The notes under the pieces were generated by a model. It was not told the origin of the DNA and searched no databases. It saw only the letters and a program-made list of their open reading frames with translations. Positions 35,201 to 43,785 of a stretch of DNA of 64,000 bases are shown piece after piece. How positions within the stretch are numbered: the stretch's first letter is position 1; each line of letters starts with the position of its first letter. Origin of the DNA: Paenibacillus turpanensis (GTDB taxonomy: Bacteria; Bacillota; Bacilli; Paenibacillales; YIM-B00363); NCBI RefSeq assembly GCF_011421635.1, contig NZ_WTLI01000006.1, positions 67,328 to 131,327 of the forward strand, read 5' to 3'. The position numbers were made by a program, and so were the translations under genes.

Positions 35201-38200
35201 CGTAAGCTCGAGCAAGCCGCCTGTAACCGTTGACTGCGCGCTGCTCTTCAGCTGATCCGTCACAACCATGCCTTCCGGCAAATAACCGCTGACGTTTGCC
35301 TGTACCGTTACTGGCGCGTCGCTGTTATTAATCGCTACAATGCCCGCTTTCGTATCGTTCTTGCGTGCATACACAATGACATTGTCCTGAGCGTAGACAC
35401 CCTTGATGCTGCCGGTGCGGAACACCTCGTTATGATTGCGGATTTCCGCCGCCTTCTGATACGTTGCAAACAGCTCCGCTGTTTTGCCTACCCCGGTATA
35501 TTGACCATTCGTTTCCGATACACGCTCCCATGGGAAGCCGCGGCGGGAGTCCGGATCCTTCGTTCCCGTTACCCCTACTTCGTCGCCGTAATAAACCGTC
35601 GGCGCTCCAGGGTAACCCATTTGGAAAATCGCCGTCAGCATTTGCTTCTTAATTCCAAGGTCAGTCGCTTCCGGAGCGATAATCAGATGCTCCTCTTCCC
35701 ATTCCGGGTGCTCCAGCTTCGTAATGGAGCGCGTCGTGTCATGCGACCCGACAAGATTCAGCATCACCTGCCAAGCCTCTTCCGGATAATCCTCGCGGAT
35801 GGCTTCCAGCGCTTGGTGGAAATCCTGCGCTTTACCGCCCAGCAGGAAACTCTGCAAGGCATTGCGGAAGCGATAGTTCATAACCGAATCAAACTGATCG
35901 CCGAGCAGGTACTTCGTCGCGACGCCCCACTCTTCGCCGAGAATGATCGGCTCTTCAATGATGTCGCCATTCGCGTTGGTCTGCCCTGCAGTGGACTTCA
36001 CCGCTTCGCGGAACTTCGCCCATGTGCCGTTGGATACGTCAGGCGCCACATCAAGGCGCCAGCCCTGCGCGCCCATCCACTCCCAGCGCTGCGACGCCGT
36101 GTGCTGCATTTGCGCTTGCGCTTCGGCCTCACTGAGGCCGGTCAGCGATTTACCGATGACATGGTTGCGGTAGCTCACCGAGTTCCATTCATGCAAGCCT
36201 TCTAACGCATCGCTGTCGCCAGGGGCCGGCTCCATCGCGTCCATGGCCGGCAGCGAGTCATAGCCCCACCATGCGTCGTATTTGTAAATCTTGTAGCGCT
36301 TGTCACGATCATCTGTTTTTTCATTTACAACCGTAAACCAATTCGTAAATTCAAAATCCTCAGGATACTTGTAATTCATACCCGTCGCCGGGTTGAGTTT
36401 TGCCGTAAATTCATCGATCACCTGCTGCTCTGCATCCGCCTGACTCACCGTGCCGCCGGAAGCATTCACCAGATCCCATACCTTCGCCCAATACTCGTAC
36501 GCTCCGATTTCCGGGTATTTTTCGTACCGGTCAAAATAAATCGAATCGTCGCCAACGTGGTTGAATACACCGTCCGTAATCAAGCGAATGCCTTTCGCTT
36601 TCGCCGCCTTCGCAAAGTTAATGAACACTTGGTCGGAAGCTTTACGCGTCGCGTCGTAATTTAACCCCGAGGACGGATCGCCCGGCACATGATACACCGG
36701 CTGTCCGAACATCGGGTCCAGATGCTTATAGTCAGTCGCATCATACTTATGGTTGGAAGCCGCCCATGCGACCGGATTCAAGTAAATCGCGCTTACCCCG
36801 AGCGACTTCAAGTAATCCAGCTTTTGCTCGATCCCTTGGATGTCGCCGCCGTAAAACTCGTTCGTCCAATAACCGTCGGAACGGGCATCCGGATAATACG
36901 GCTTATTTTCCTCTGTAATGCGGTCCGGGTTTTCCGGTGCGTCGCCCCAGCTTCCCCATACCTGCTCTGCAGCGGGGTCGGAAGCCACTCCACCGTCAAA
37001 ATATTGCAGCGGAATCGCGTTAATTTCCGTTCCCGGCGTATTGGACTCGTCGCGGTCGCCGCGGTAGCCGTCTACCATCTTTGCGCGATTATTGTCCTTG
37101 CTGCCATCAAAGAAACGATCCGGGAAAATTTGATACACGATAGAGTTTTTCATCCAATCCGGTGTCGTAAAACCGGCATCGTATACCGTCAGCTCGTAAG
37201 GCAGTGCCCCCTCCGCCGACACCGCCCCCGATCCGCCGCGCATCGCGTTGTCGCCGTATTCAAGCTTTGTCGGTCCATCGACCAGAATAAACTTGTAGCC
37301 CCAAATCCCGATGCCTTGGAACGTTTCCTTCGGAATCGTCACTTCAAAGAAATCCTTATCGCCCACTGTAGTTGCCCGCTTCATCTCAAAGGAAGAAGCA
37401 ATGCCTTCCGCGTTTGTAAGCTCCACCTTCGCCAGCTCCACATCGCCCTTCAAAGCGGCAATCCGCAGCGTTACATCCTGTGTCGCTTCAGCAATAGCGC
37501 CAAACGGCTTCTTATAAGTTACCGAGCGGCTGTCAAACACCAGCTGGTCGCCCTTCACATCACCGTCGAAGCTGCTGTCCGATGCCACGTAGTCATGGAC
37601 CAACGTCTTCGTCGCTTCGTCCATTCGGAAGGTGAATGTAATCTCGGACGGATCAAGCACCGTCAGCTTGACATCGCCGCCGTCACTGCCGAAGTCCGGA
37701 TAGGTCGACCACTCATTTCCGAGTATCACCTTCATCGCGTACTGTCCCCCAGGAATCGTACGCTGCAGCTTATACACCGTGTTGTCGAAATAATAATCGA
37801 CGAACATCTGCTTCGCTTGGCCCGGGCTCCATTCCGCTTCGCCGAAAACGGTTTGAATGCTGCCTACAAGGCGCGGCCAGGTTTCTGCCGGGACCGCAGG
37901 TATGTACTGCGGCAGGCCTGCGATTCCAGCCACACTTGTGCGGAACAAGCCTTTTTCTTCATTCACATAAAAGTTAACCTTTGCCGGCTCAGACAATGCT
38001 AGCTGGAAGTTGTTCCCTTCATGGCCCACGCTGTTGTCCCAGCCGCCGTTTTTCGTAAATTTAAATTCATGGCTGCCTGCAGGGAACACAGCCGAATACG
38101 CATAAAAATCGCCAACAAGATGCTTCATTTTCGTAACGGTACCGTCCGGCTTCCAATCTGCGGATTCTCCAAGCTCGTCCTGGAAGCTTCCCGCGATTAC

Positions 38201-38362
38201 CCAAGACGTTTTCCCGCCCGGCTGATCTTCAAACACATCCGCCGTTTCCGCAGCTTGAGCGGTGAGCGGAGCTGCAGCACCGGCGGCGAGCTGAATGATT
38301 AGCATCAATGCCATAACAAACGCCACGGACGCTTTTTTACTTTTGCGACCCTTCCATCCCAT
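32237..38362 (-). CDS. S-layer-anchored amylopullulanase (GH13)
   Basis: A 2041-residue secreted starch/pullulan hydrolase. Signal peptide 1-37 (ends AQA). Two X25-like modules lie at about 45-140 and 160-260, a CBM34-like beta domain at about 270-400 and a GH13 catalytic domain at about 405-1065. Catalytic blocks: region I DGVFNH (597-602), nucleophile D771 (GWRLD), acid/base E810 (LGEEW), region IV GSHD (872-875). FnIII modules lie at about 1072-1157 and 1285-1377, and a starch-binding CBM20-like module at about 1380-1500. A Gly/Asp linker covers 1608-1665 and three SLH repeats 1858-2041. GGAGGG lies 7 bases before ATG 38362. A cre site lies upstream. Neopullulanase or cyclodextrinase activity cannot be excluded. 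Confidence 0.92.
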   Translation of the reverse strand: MGWKGRKSKKASVAFVMALMLIIQLAAGAAAPLTAQAAETADVFEDQPGGKTSWVIAGSFQDELGESADWKPDGTVTKMKHLVGDFYAYSAVFPAGSHEFKFTKNGGWDNSVGHEGNNFQLALSEPAKVNFYVNEEKGLFRTSVAGIAGLPQYIPAVPAETWPRLVGSIQTVFGEAEWSPGQAKQMFVDYYFDNTVYKLQRTIPGGQYAMKVILGNEWSTYPDFGSDGGDVKLTVLDPSEITFTFRMDEATKTLVHDYVASDSSFDGDVKGDQLVFDSRSVTYKKPFGAIAEATQDVTLRIAALKGDVELAKVELTNAEGIASSFEMKRATTVGDKDFFEVTIPKETFQGIGIWGYKFILVDGPTKLEYGDNAMRGGSGAVSAEGALPYELTVYDAGFTTPDWMKNSIVYQIFPDRFFDGSKDNNRAKMVDGYRGDRDESNTPGTEINAIPLQYFDGGVASDPAAEQVWGSWGDAPENPDRITEENKPYYPDARSDGYWTNEFYGGDIQGIEQKLDYLKSLGVSAIYLNPVAWAASNHKYDATDYKHLDPMFGQPVYHVPGDPSSGLNYDATRKASDQVFINFAKAAKAKGIRLITDGVFNHVGDDSIYFDRYEKYPEIGAYEYWAKVWDLVNASGGTVSQADAEQQVIDEFTAKLNPATGMNYKYPEDFEFTNWFTVVNEKTDDRDKRYKIYKYDAWWGYDSLPAMDAMEPAPGDSDALEGLHEWNSVSYRNHVIGKSLTGLSEAEAQAQMQHTASQRWEWMGAQGWRLDVAPDVSNGTWAKFREAVKSTAGQTNANGDIIEEPIILGEEWGVATKYLLGDQFDSVMNYRFRNALQSFLLGGKAQDFHQALEAIREDYPEEAWQVMLNLVGSHDTTRSITKLEHPEWEEEHLIIAPEATDLGIKKQMLTAIFQMGYPGAPTVYYGDEVGVTGTKDPDSRRGFPWERVSETNGQYTGVGKTAELFATYQKAAEIRNHNEVFRTGSIKGVYAQDNVIVYARKNDTKAGIVAINNSDAPVTVQANVSGYLPEGMVVTDQLKSSAQSTVTGGLLELTIPAYGGLMMVSEGNMVHVPEVTGLAASAGNGSVSLSWDAVTGADSYYVYRAAIEGGMLVKVGTAAGTSYTDANVTNGLKYYYTVTAVQGTGESQTTEMVSATPFYPIAAVGEPVLEGSDSVTIGVGNKTGRISVTAYVYGLTDQGTYTGAAAPGLDGKLVYYNADVSVTDRVYSETKLRYSTDNGTGKTYWAQFEPTTTGTYEYYAAFSTNNGESYVKSVAGAVYASAGSDTTPPAAPLLASIPVESNRVELNWTSEGSDIAGFEIYRKKSTEAGFKKVADLTASTTKYVDFAVSNDTGYDYQIAAYDQGYNRAWSAVQSVTPRLVMVDVTLRLHLPDYTPSTDDIYIAGSLNGWTANGGKLNVPSGATDRSVVEYSFKMMAGKAIEYKYTRGTWETEAFTSHKRLANDTEDHGNWAYSSTNTNMSLTIANQGGNRMVVNDYVLRWVDMPMMVSLPRKSYGEDIVYETAEDSFDLKANVPYGVAFTINDQPLPQGAMDAYGNVELRGIPLQAGVNSFKLHIEPTAETLALPWYEDKGRAGQATETITMTITRTSGGQTPGDGGDNGGGGSPGDGDPDHGGGDSDDDSNSDDDGASQSPSASSGGVGSTPANGSSSELKALTVSAEQLGAMVSNGALRVELNDAQRLVLTGSSSRWGAQPLEANGNGVTIILPSEVMAEAAKLAGNSEDVQLELTMRRADQAEADQLMARAKSSNKAKIRAASRVIDLALTVKDGDGNVKSMTTFTPPVMITLHADSEVNPELAGVYFIGKDGALEYVRSTETEDGVFTAKVSHFSSYAVLEYDQQFSDVPSTHWSHRAVKVMAAKHVVRGVSDTAFQPEQQVTRAQFAAMLVRTLGLKSSTQTKKVFADVASSDWFAADVAAAYEAGLIRGRTDTSFAPNENITREELAVLIVRAAEFAEAKGTDAPIPVELYADADEISAWAGEAVTKAADQGLMKGKNEGRFDPKGSATRAESAQLLYNWVSLAK

Positions 38363-38408
38363 CGATCGACCCTCCATTAACTTGTTCCTGTGAAAGCACA
38401 GACAAGAA

Positions 38409-38423
38409 TGCAACCGCTTTCAA
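38409..38423 (-). promoter_or_regulatory. Catabolite-responsive element (cre)
   Basis: On the minus strand TTGAAAGCGGTTGCA fits the Bacillus cre consensus (WTGNAANCGNWNNCW) when the next base is included. It lies 47-61 bp before the start codon, where CcpA would repress the amylopullulanase gene during growth on preferred sugars. Confidence 0.75.
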
Positions 38424-38626
38424 AGGTGGTTTCATTTTATCAACAATCAATCCTCGCATCATTAACCAAATAGGAGTAAAAAATTGACTTCATCCCTATT
38501 TTATCAGCCTAAGCGCTTTGACCGAATTTACCCAACCGGAAAAAGTCCACAAAAAAAGCGCCTCCGGCCCATCCTCGCGGAATAAACCGAATAGCGCGTA
38601 TGCGTGCGTATTGCTGCAATATAACG

Positions 38627-39580
38627 TTATGATTTCCCTCGCTTGTTGCTGCCGCCGACATGAATCACTTCAACGAACGGCCTTATGCGTTCCATTAACC
38701 GGCGCCCTTTATACTCCTCTTCGCCGTCCTTGCTCGTGAAGCATAGATGCTTCTCAAACCCTTCCAAACTGTGGTTGGACGTATAGAAGGTCGGCTTCCG
38801 ATTCATCCGGTAGTTCAAAATTGTGCCGAGCACATGATCCCGCACCCAAGGCGTCAAATTTTCCGCACCGACGTCGTCAAAGACGAGCAGGTCGGCTTCC
38901 TTCAGCGTCTCCACCATTTCCTTCAACTTCACCGGCTCGGAAATCATCGCCTTCAAGTCTTCAACGAAATCCGGCATGTAGACGATTACCCCACTGAACC
39001 CGCTTTTGGCCAGCTCAAACAGCATGTAGCTGACCAAGAAGGTTTTACCGCGGCCATGGTCTCCGGTCAAAAACAAGCCTTCTGGCTGGAGTCCGTCCGA
39101 TTTCGTGCGCTGAATATAAATCATCAGCTGCTCAATGGCGTCCGCCCGTTCCAGATCCGTGTCGACTATATCGCCGAACGCATAACCTTCCGCCAGCGCT
39201 CTCTCATCGACGTAAAAGCTGCGGATCCGCTTGCGGATGACATCCTGCTTCTCCTTCGCGACCTGCTTCTTGCAGGCAACCTTGCGGTCATATATTTGCC
39301 AAAATCCGCCCGCCTGATCGGCGGAAAGCATCGTATAATGCCCCTCAAAGTCATTCGGGCATTTGTCGAGACCCGGACACTTCGCGCAGTTACCCATTTC
39401 CTTTACATGCAGATACAGCTTGCTCAAATTCAGCTTTAAGGTATGATCATCAATTTCCGGATATTTCAGGCGAAACTTGCGAACAAGCGGGTCATTGGCA
39501 AGCTGCTCGACCCGTCGTTCTGCATCCGCAAGGCGCGGACTCCGGGCGAAACCTTGAATGATTTGAGACATCGGCTCCAT
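38627..39580 (-). CDS. dnaI: Primosomal protein DnaI (helicase loader)
   Basis: An AAA+ ATPase that loads the replicative helicase (DnaC in Bacillus). The 317-residue protein has an N-terminal zinc-binding region (CAKCPGLDKCPNDFEGH, about 62-78), Walker A GDHGRGKT (about 169-176) and Walker B LLVFDDVGAE (about 228-237). A GGGGG ribosome site lies about 8 bases upstream. It follows dnaB by 26 bp, the conserved Bacillales order. Confidence 0.95.
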   Translation of the reverse strand: MEPMSQIIQGFARSPRLADAERRVEQLANDPLVRKFRLKYPEIDDHTLKLNLSKLYLHVKEMGNCAKCPGLDKCPNDFEGHYTMLSADQAGGFWQIYDRKVACKKQVAKEKQDVIRKRIRSFYVDERALAEGYAFGDIVDTDLERADAIEQLMIYIQRTKSDGLQPEGLFLTGDHGRGKTFLVSYMLFELAKSGFSGVIVYMPDFVEDLKAMISEPVKLKEMVETLKEADLLVFDDVGAENLTPWVRDHVLGTILNYRMNRKPTFYTSNHSLEGFEKHLCFTSKDGEEEYKGRRLMERIRPFVEVIHVGGSNKRGKS

Positions 39581-39606
39581 CGCCGGCGCCCCCTTTCTGC
39601 ATCACA

Positions 39607-41097
39607 TTATTTCCCATCCAGCGTTTGGGCCAGCTTACGAATCCGTTCGATATCTTCATTCGTAAGCGATTTTTTGGAAGCCGGCGGCTCGGCCATCGGG
39701 ATTTTCGGTTTTGCCGAAGTCCCCTGCTTGCGCCCCTTCCCATCCCCTGTAGCGGCGGAGGCTGTATTTCGCTTGCCGCTTAGCTGCTTCGTCTTATCCC
39801 GAACATACTGCACGGCACTTTCGTAGCTTTCAATATGCTTACCCAGCATGTCGCCCGCCACCGATTCGATATAAGCGGCACCCCAGGTTAGGTTGTTCAC
39901 ATGAATATGGTGAATAAGTACATTAATAACTTCCTCTTTCAGCTTAAATACACGATGGGCTTTGTCAAAAGCCGAAAGTATGTTTTTCGGTACACTCTTA
40001 CGCGGAAAAAAGCGCGGCAGCACATGCGTATACGGCTCGTTCCGCAGCATCGCATTGTAGCGGTGAATCGAGTACTCACCCTCGTATTTCGCTGGTACCT
40101 CTAGATAATAAGACATTTCAGGCTGGACCTGCTCAGACTCTTCCTGGGAAATGTCTTCTTCCTTTGCCGGACCCGCTTCGCGGCGGCCGAAAATCATTTC
40201 ACGCGCTTCTTCGTTGGATTTGTTCTGATACAGCGTGTAGAACGCATGATGCTCCACCCGCTCCAGCAGCAGCTCCCCTTCGTCCGAGAATACGTCATCC
40301 TCGTCCAGGATTTGCGCCAAGCTCATCAGGCTAAGCCGATATTTCATGACCAAATAATTAAGCTCCTGCAGCCGCTCCGGCCAAAACTTCAGCTGCTCGA
40401 CAAACAGCCGGTTCGGCGACGTGCGCGGAATGCGGGAAATAATCTGTGCGTAATCGTACTTCGTCTCCGCTTCCAGCACGGAGGGCGGTGCGTCAGCCTT
40501 CGCGGGGGCCAGCTCTGCCAGCGCCTGCTCCAGCTCAAGATCGATCGAGGTGCTTAAGCGGAACAGCTCGCTGAACTCCATCGTCAGATCCTCTACCCCG
40601 TCGGCACGCGCAGTAAGCTCCGTCTCCTGCGAAATGAAGGCTTCCTGCATATAAATGACCATCGTTTTGCTTCCGAACTTCTCCCGCAGAAACTGCACCA
40701 AATGCGGTGTCGCAAAAAACACCTCAGGGCTCAGCGGCGGCAGCAGGTGGTATTCAAATACGGTCTCCTCATTTTGCAGCACAAGCTTTCTTGTGGTGCG
40801 CAGCAGCCCAATCGCCTCCAGCTTGGAGCACTGGTCGACCAGCTGCTTGCGGCCAATATCATTGGGCTCTAAATTAAGAAATACAAACAGCTTCCGCTGC
40901 AGCTCCAAATTGGAAAATCCGACCCGATCCGCCTCCAGCTGCTGAAACAGCAGAGAATACAAGCTGATCGCAAACGCGCCAACCATCGGCTGATACACAT
41001 TTGTCAACATCTTGTGATCCAAAGGACTAAGGCTAAAATTGCGATATACGCAGAAGCGGTGGTTTTCCGTAAAATGAAGCAGGTTCGTCATTCGCAT
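39607..41097 (-). CDS. dnaB: Replication initiation and membrane attachment protein DnaB
   Basis: The Firmicute primosome protein (not the helicase), acting with DnaD and DnaI at oriC and at stalled forks. The 496-residue protein has the DnaB/DnaD-type N-terminal fold (MLTNVYQPMVGAFAISLYSLLF) and a DDBH2/DnaD-like C-terminal region (VINVLIHHIHVNNLTWGAAYIESVAGDML) followed by a basic Ser/Lys tail. The first ATG at 41097 has GGAG 11 bases upstream; the ATG at 41091 is also possible. It is cotranscribed with dnaI. Confidence 0.94.
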   Translation of the reverse strand: MRMTNLLHFTENHRFCVYRNFSLSPLDHKMLTNVYQPMVGAFAISLYSLLFQQLEADRVGFSNLELQRKLFVFLNLEPNDIGRKQLVDQCSKLEAIGLLRTTRKLVLQNEETVFEYHLLPPLSPEVFFATPHLVQFLREKFGSKTMVIYMQEAFISQETELTARADGVEDLTMEFSELFRLSTSIDLELEQALAELAPAKADAPPSVLEAETKYDYAQIISRIPRTSPNRLFVEQLKFWPERLQELNYLVMKYRLSLMSLAQILDEDDVFSDEGELLLERVEHHAFYTLYQNKSNEEAREMIFGRREAGPAKEEDISQEESEQVQPEMSYYLEVPAKYEGEYSIHRYNAMLRNEPYTHVLPRFFPRKSVPKNILSAFDKAHRVFKLKEEVINVLIHHIHVNNLTWGAAYIESVAGDMLGKHIESYESAVQYVRDKTKQLSGKRNTASAATGDGKGRKQGTSAKPKIPMAEPPASKKSLTNEDIERIRKLAQTLDGK

Positions 41098-41176
41098 TTC
41101 GGCACTAACTCCATCCTCACAATCTATCAGCTATTCTACCACATTTTTCGACATTACGCGCCCCTTCCGTTACATG

Positions 41177-41208
41177 CAAAAAAAGCCGGCAGCATTGCCA
41201 GCTTTTTC
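41177..41208 (-). terminator. Terminator after the alpha/beta hydrolase gene
   Basis: AAAAAGCTGGCA / TGCCGGCTTTTT arms with a 4-base loop, 15 bases past the stop; the T-run is seven long on the minus strand. Confidence 0.9.
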
Positions 41209-41222
41209 TGTGTGCATCTATT

Positions 41223-42191
41223 CTAATGTCGTACGGTCGATTCAATATCCGCCGAGGCGTTATCGGCCTGCGGGTCATACCCCATCAGCTCGCGGTCCAG
41301 CCTTGCTCCGCGCTCCTCCGGCGTTTCGTCCGGATGCGTCTTCGCCACACGGACGGTATCTTCCTTCGGAATGTTGCGAATTTTATGTTTTTTGCGTTCG
41401 TTTGCTTCCTCCATCTCGTCAGACAGCTTCAAGCCGATCCAATGCTGCACGAGCCCGTTCATCCGCGCCGCCGCTTTGGTCGGAATTTGGTGCTTCAGGC
41501 CGCGCACAAGGGCCTGCTCCACATTCGGCAGCTTCTCGCGGAGAATCGCCGCATATCGCGCCAAACGCTTGTCCTTCTCTCCGTTAATGAGAAGCATCGG
41601 ATGATGGATCTTCGGAAGCTGAGAGGTACAGTTAAACTCCAGACTCGCGTGGTAGTATTGATGCCAGTTGGCCACATTTCCTTCCATCGAGCTGCGGTAC
41701 AAATTGCCGAACGTAATCGGCATATCGGCATTGCCGGTCGAAATGGCCCACGCCATCAGACGCTTGGCCCCTGCATACGTAAGCGTAGAAGCCGCTTTAA
41801 TTTCGGCCATCAGTCTCCAGTCGCTGACCTCGGACATGCCGCCGATCAGTATACCGGCATGGAAGCGGTCCGGATGCGTCAGCAGCGCCTCCAGCGCGAC
41901 TCCGCCTCCGGTTGAATAACCGCAAACGACAGCCTTCGGAATATCCAGCTCATTCAGAAGCTGAATCATATCCTCGACAATAACCGGATACGTTACCGGC
42001 ACCGTAGACGGGTCGCTGTGACCGTGACCACGGATATCAAAGGTAATGACGCGGAACGTATCGGCAAGCTGAACCTCTTGATAACGGAAAATGGAACTGG
42101 ATAGCAAAGGCGGGTGTATAAACACGATCGGAAGGCCTTTGCCGTGTGTATGGTAATGCAGCTTCAGCCCATTCACTTCTAATTTCGGCAT
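41223..42191 (-). CDS. Alpha/beta-fold hydrolase
   Basis: 322 residues. The core at about 1-250 has the HG-type oxyanion region (FIHPPLLSS), FDIRGHGHSD, the nucleophile elbow GYSTGGG (Ser at about 93), the acid loop ending LLINGEKD and a late catalytic His (GLKHQIP). A charged tail of about 60 residues follows (EANERKKHKIRNIPKEDTV...DRELMGYDPQ), absent from most relatives. The substrate is unknown. It has its own terminator and is followed by dnaB with a separate transcription unit. Confidence 0.88.
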   Translation of the reverse strand: MPKLEVNGLKLHYHTHGKGLPIVFIHPPLLSSSIFRYQEVQLADTFRVITFDIRGHGHSDPSTVPVTYPVIVEDMIQLLNELDIPKAVVCGYSTGGGVALEALLTHPDRFHAGILIGGMSEVSDWRLMAEIKAASTLTYAGAKRLMAWAISTGNADMPITFGNLYRSSMEGNVANWHQYYHASLEFNCTSQLPKIHHPMLLINGEKDKRLARYAAILREKLPNVEQALVRGLKHQIPTKAAARMNGLVQHWIGLKLSDEMEEANERKKHKIRNIPKEDTVRVAKTHPDETPEERGARLDRELMGYDPQADNASADIESTVRH

Positions 42192-42257
42192 GCGATCATC
42201 TTCCCTTCATTCGTTCTAACGGTTAACGTATCCCAAACGAAGGGCGTCCATTCGATG

Positions 42258-42542
42258 TTAAAACATTTTGTATCCTTTTACCCGAAGAGTCTGAATCGTC
42301 CAGCCGCTCAAATAAGCGCCCCCAAGCCCCCCGAGCCCTGTAATAAGATCGACATAGGTGTAACCCGATAAGGCGTTCAAAAGAGAGCCTTGTCCCATCT
42401 GCCAATAAATAATGAGTCCAATAATAACTGCGACATATCCGTAGACCGGAAACCAAGTTGTTTTGAGCAGCATATTTAAAATAAAGCCTAACCCGAAGGC
42501 CATGACAAAAAACAATACCGTTACAATAATTAATTGAAGCAT
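42258..42542 (-). CDS. yuiB: YuiB-like membrane protein
   Basis: A 94-residue protein with three hydrophobic segments (LIIVTVLFFVMAFGLGFIL; FPVYGYVAVIIGLIIYW; the LITGLGGLGGAYL region). The N-terminal half resembles Bacillales YuiB, and in B. subtilis yuiB lies next to the NADH dehydrogenase gene yumB, a neighbourhood partly kept here. GAGAGGA lies 8 bases before the ATG. Function unknown. Confidence 0.65.
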   Translation of the reverse strand: MLQLIIVTVLFFVMAFGLGFILNMLLKTTWFPVYGYVAVIIGLIIYWQMGQGSLLNALSGYTYVDLITGLGGLGGAYLSGWTIQTLRVKGYKMF

Positions 42543-42704
42543 TTCAAACGTCCTCTCTTCTTGAAAAATAAATCAGGTTCCGTTTTTAGTGTACTCAGCG
42601 GTTCTCTTAAAGTCAACGGAGCCGCGGCTTGTTTGCCCTTTGCCGACCGTTTGGATAAAATAGGCTTAGAGTCATACTGAACCGATCCTAAAGGAGTGCT
42701 GAAA

Positions 42705-43451
42705 ATGAGTGAAGTCGCCCAAACGCTGGAGGGCTGGTACTGCCTCCACGATTTTAGAACAATTAATTGGACAACCTGGAAGCTGATCCCGGATGAAGAG
42801 CGCCGTGAGGCGATCGAAGAATTCAACCGTTTCGCTGCGAAATGGGGCGCTTTGGAAGAAAGCCGCACGGGAAGCACGGCCTTCTACAACATTGTTGGGC
42901 AAAAGGCTGATTTCGTCATCATGTACCTGCGCGAAACGCTGGAAGAGCTGAACGAGGTTGAACGCGAATTCAATAAAACGGTTTTGGCTGAGCATTTAAT
43001 CCCGGCTCATTCCTATGTTTCCGTTGTTGAGCTGAGCAATTATGTACATAAGCCGGGCGAAGACCCGATGAACAACCCGGAAATTATTGCGCGCCTGAAG
43101 CCATCTCTGCCGAAGGCGAAGCACATCTGCTTCTATCCTATGAACAAGCGCCGCCAGGGTAATGACAACTGGTACATGCTCAGCATGGATGCGCGCCGCG
43201 AAATGATGCGCTCCCACGGCATGATCGGACGCAAATACGCCGGCATCGTTAAACAAGTCATCTGCGGCTCCGTCGGCTTCGACGATTGGGAATGGGGTGT
43301 AACGCTCTTCTCCGACGATGCGCTGCAGTTTAAGAAGATCGTATACGAAATGCGCTTTGACGAAGTGAGTGCCCGCTACGGCGATTTCGGTGAGTTCTTC
43401 GTCGGCAACCTGACCTCCCCTGAGCAGTTCATCGAGCAGCTGCGCGTATAA
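42705..43451 (+). CDS. hemQ: Coproheme decarboxylase HemQ
   Basis: HemQ (chlorite-dismutase family) converts Fe-coproporphyrin III to heme b with peroxide, the last step of the Firmicute heme route. The 248-residue protein has the family blocks [35 protein letters not shown], the tyrosine region [10 protein letters not shown], and [11 protein letters not shown] with the likely heme-ligating His (near 172). AAGGAG lies 8 bases upstream of ATG 42705; an in-frame GTG inside that ribosome site is rejected. Confidence 0.95.
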   Translation: MSEVAQTLEGWYCLHDFRTINWTTWKLIPDEERREAIEEFNRFAAKWGALEESRTGSTAFYNIVGQKADFVIMYLRETLEELNEVEREFNKTVLAEHLIPAHSYVSVVELSNYVHKPGEDPMNNPEIIARLKPSLPKAKHICFYPMNKRRQGNDNWYMLSMDARREMMRSHGMIGRKYAGIVKQVICGSVGFDDWEWGVTLFSDDALQFKKIVYEMRFDEVSARYGDFGEFFVGNLTSPEQFIEQLRV

Positions 43452-43459
43452 TGTAACGA

Positions 43460-43503
43460 AAGCAATGCCCCTTATCGATGAATAAGGGGCATTGCTTTTT
43501 TTT
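43460..43503. terminator. Bidirectional terminator
   Basis: AGCAATGCCCCTTAT / ATAAGGGGCATTGCT perfect stem with TTTTTTTT on the plus strand. It serves hemQ and the convergent gene ending at 43515. Confidence 0.93.
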
Positions 43504-43514
43504 CATCCGTTATC

Positions 43515-43775
43515 CTATTCGTCTTCCTCATCGTCTACGCCGCCCTCTTGCTTGGAGCGCAAATATTCCTCCGTCGCCCGATCCCGCTCCCGGCCCTTTT
43601 CCTTCAATCTTTCGATCGCGGGCTGGATAAGCAAATCGACTTCTCTTTGCACATGGTAAGCCAAGTCGTATTTGCTTTGGGACTCGAGGTACTGGCCGAC
43701 TTCGATCAGCGCGTTATAGCGGTCGAGCTCTTCCCGGGTCAATAAGCCCCGTACTTGAACACTGCAATGTCTCAT
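43515..43775 (-). CDS. Small hypothetical protein (86 residues)
   Basis: Mostly helical and charged, ending in an acidic run (VDDEEDE). It starts 10 bp after the NADH dehydrogenase gene on the same strand with AGAGG 6 bases upstream of the ATG, so the two form an operon. I do not recognise the family. The link to NDH-2 is only by position. Confidence 0.65.
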   Translation of the reverse strand: MRHCSVQVRGLLTREELDRYNALIEVGQYLESQSKYDLAYHVQREVDLLIQPAIERLKEKGRERDRATEEYLRSKQEGGVDDEEDE

Positions 43776-43785
43776 CGCCGGCCTC

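Noticed and set aside
36689-38002. 437-codon open frame antisense to the amylopullulanase gene
   Set aside because: It mirrors the sense coding bias; no start signal or known motif.
38506-38520. Second cre site (AAGCGCTTTGA) upstream of the amylopullulanase
   Set aside because: It lacks the required TG at the left end of the consensus; only the site at 38409-38423 fits.
38547-38610. Terminator after dnaI
   Set aside because: A T-run of seven is present on the minus strand, but the preceding GC-rich sequence forms only a weak, ambiguous stem, so I did not list it.
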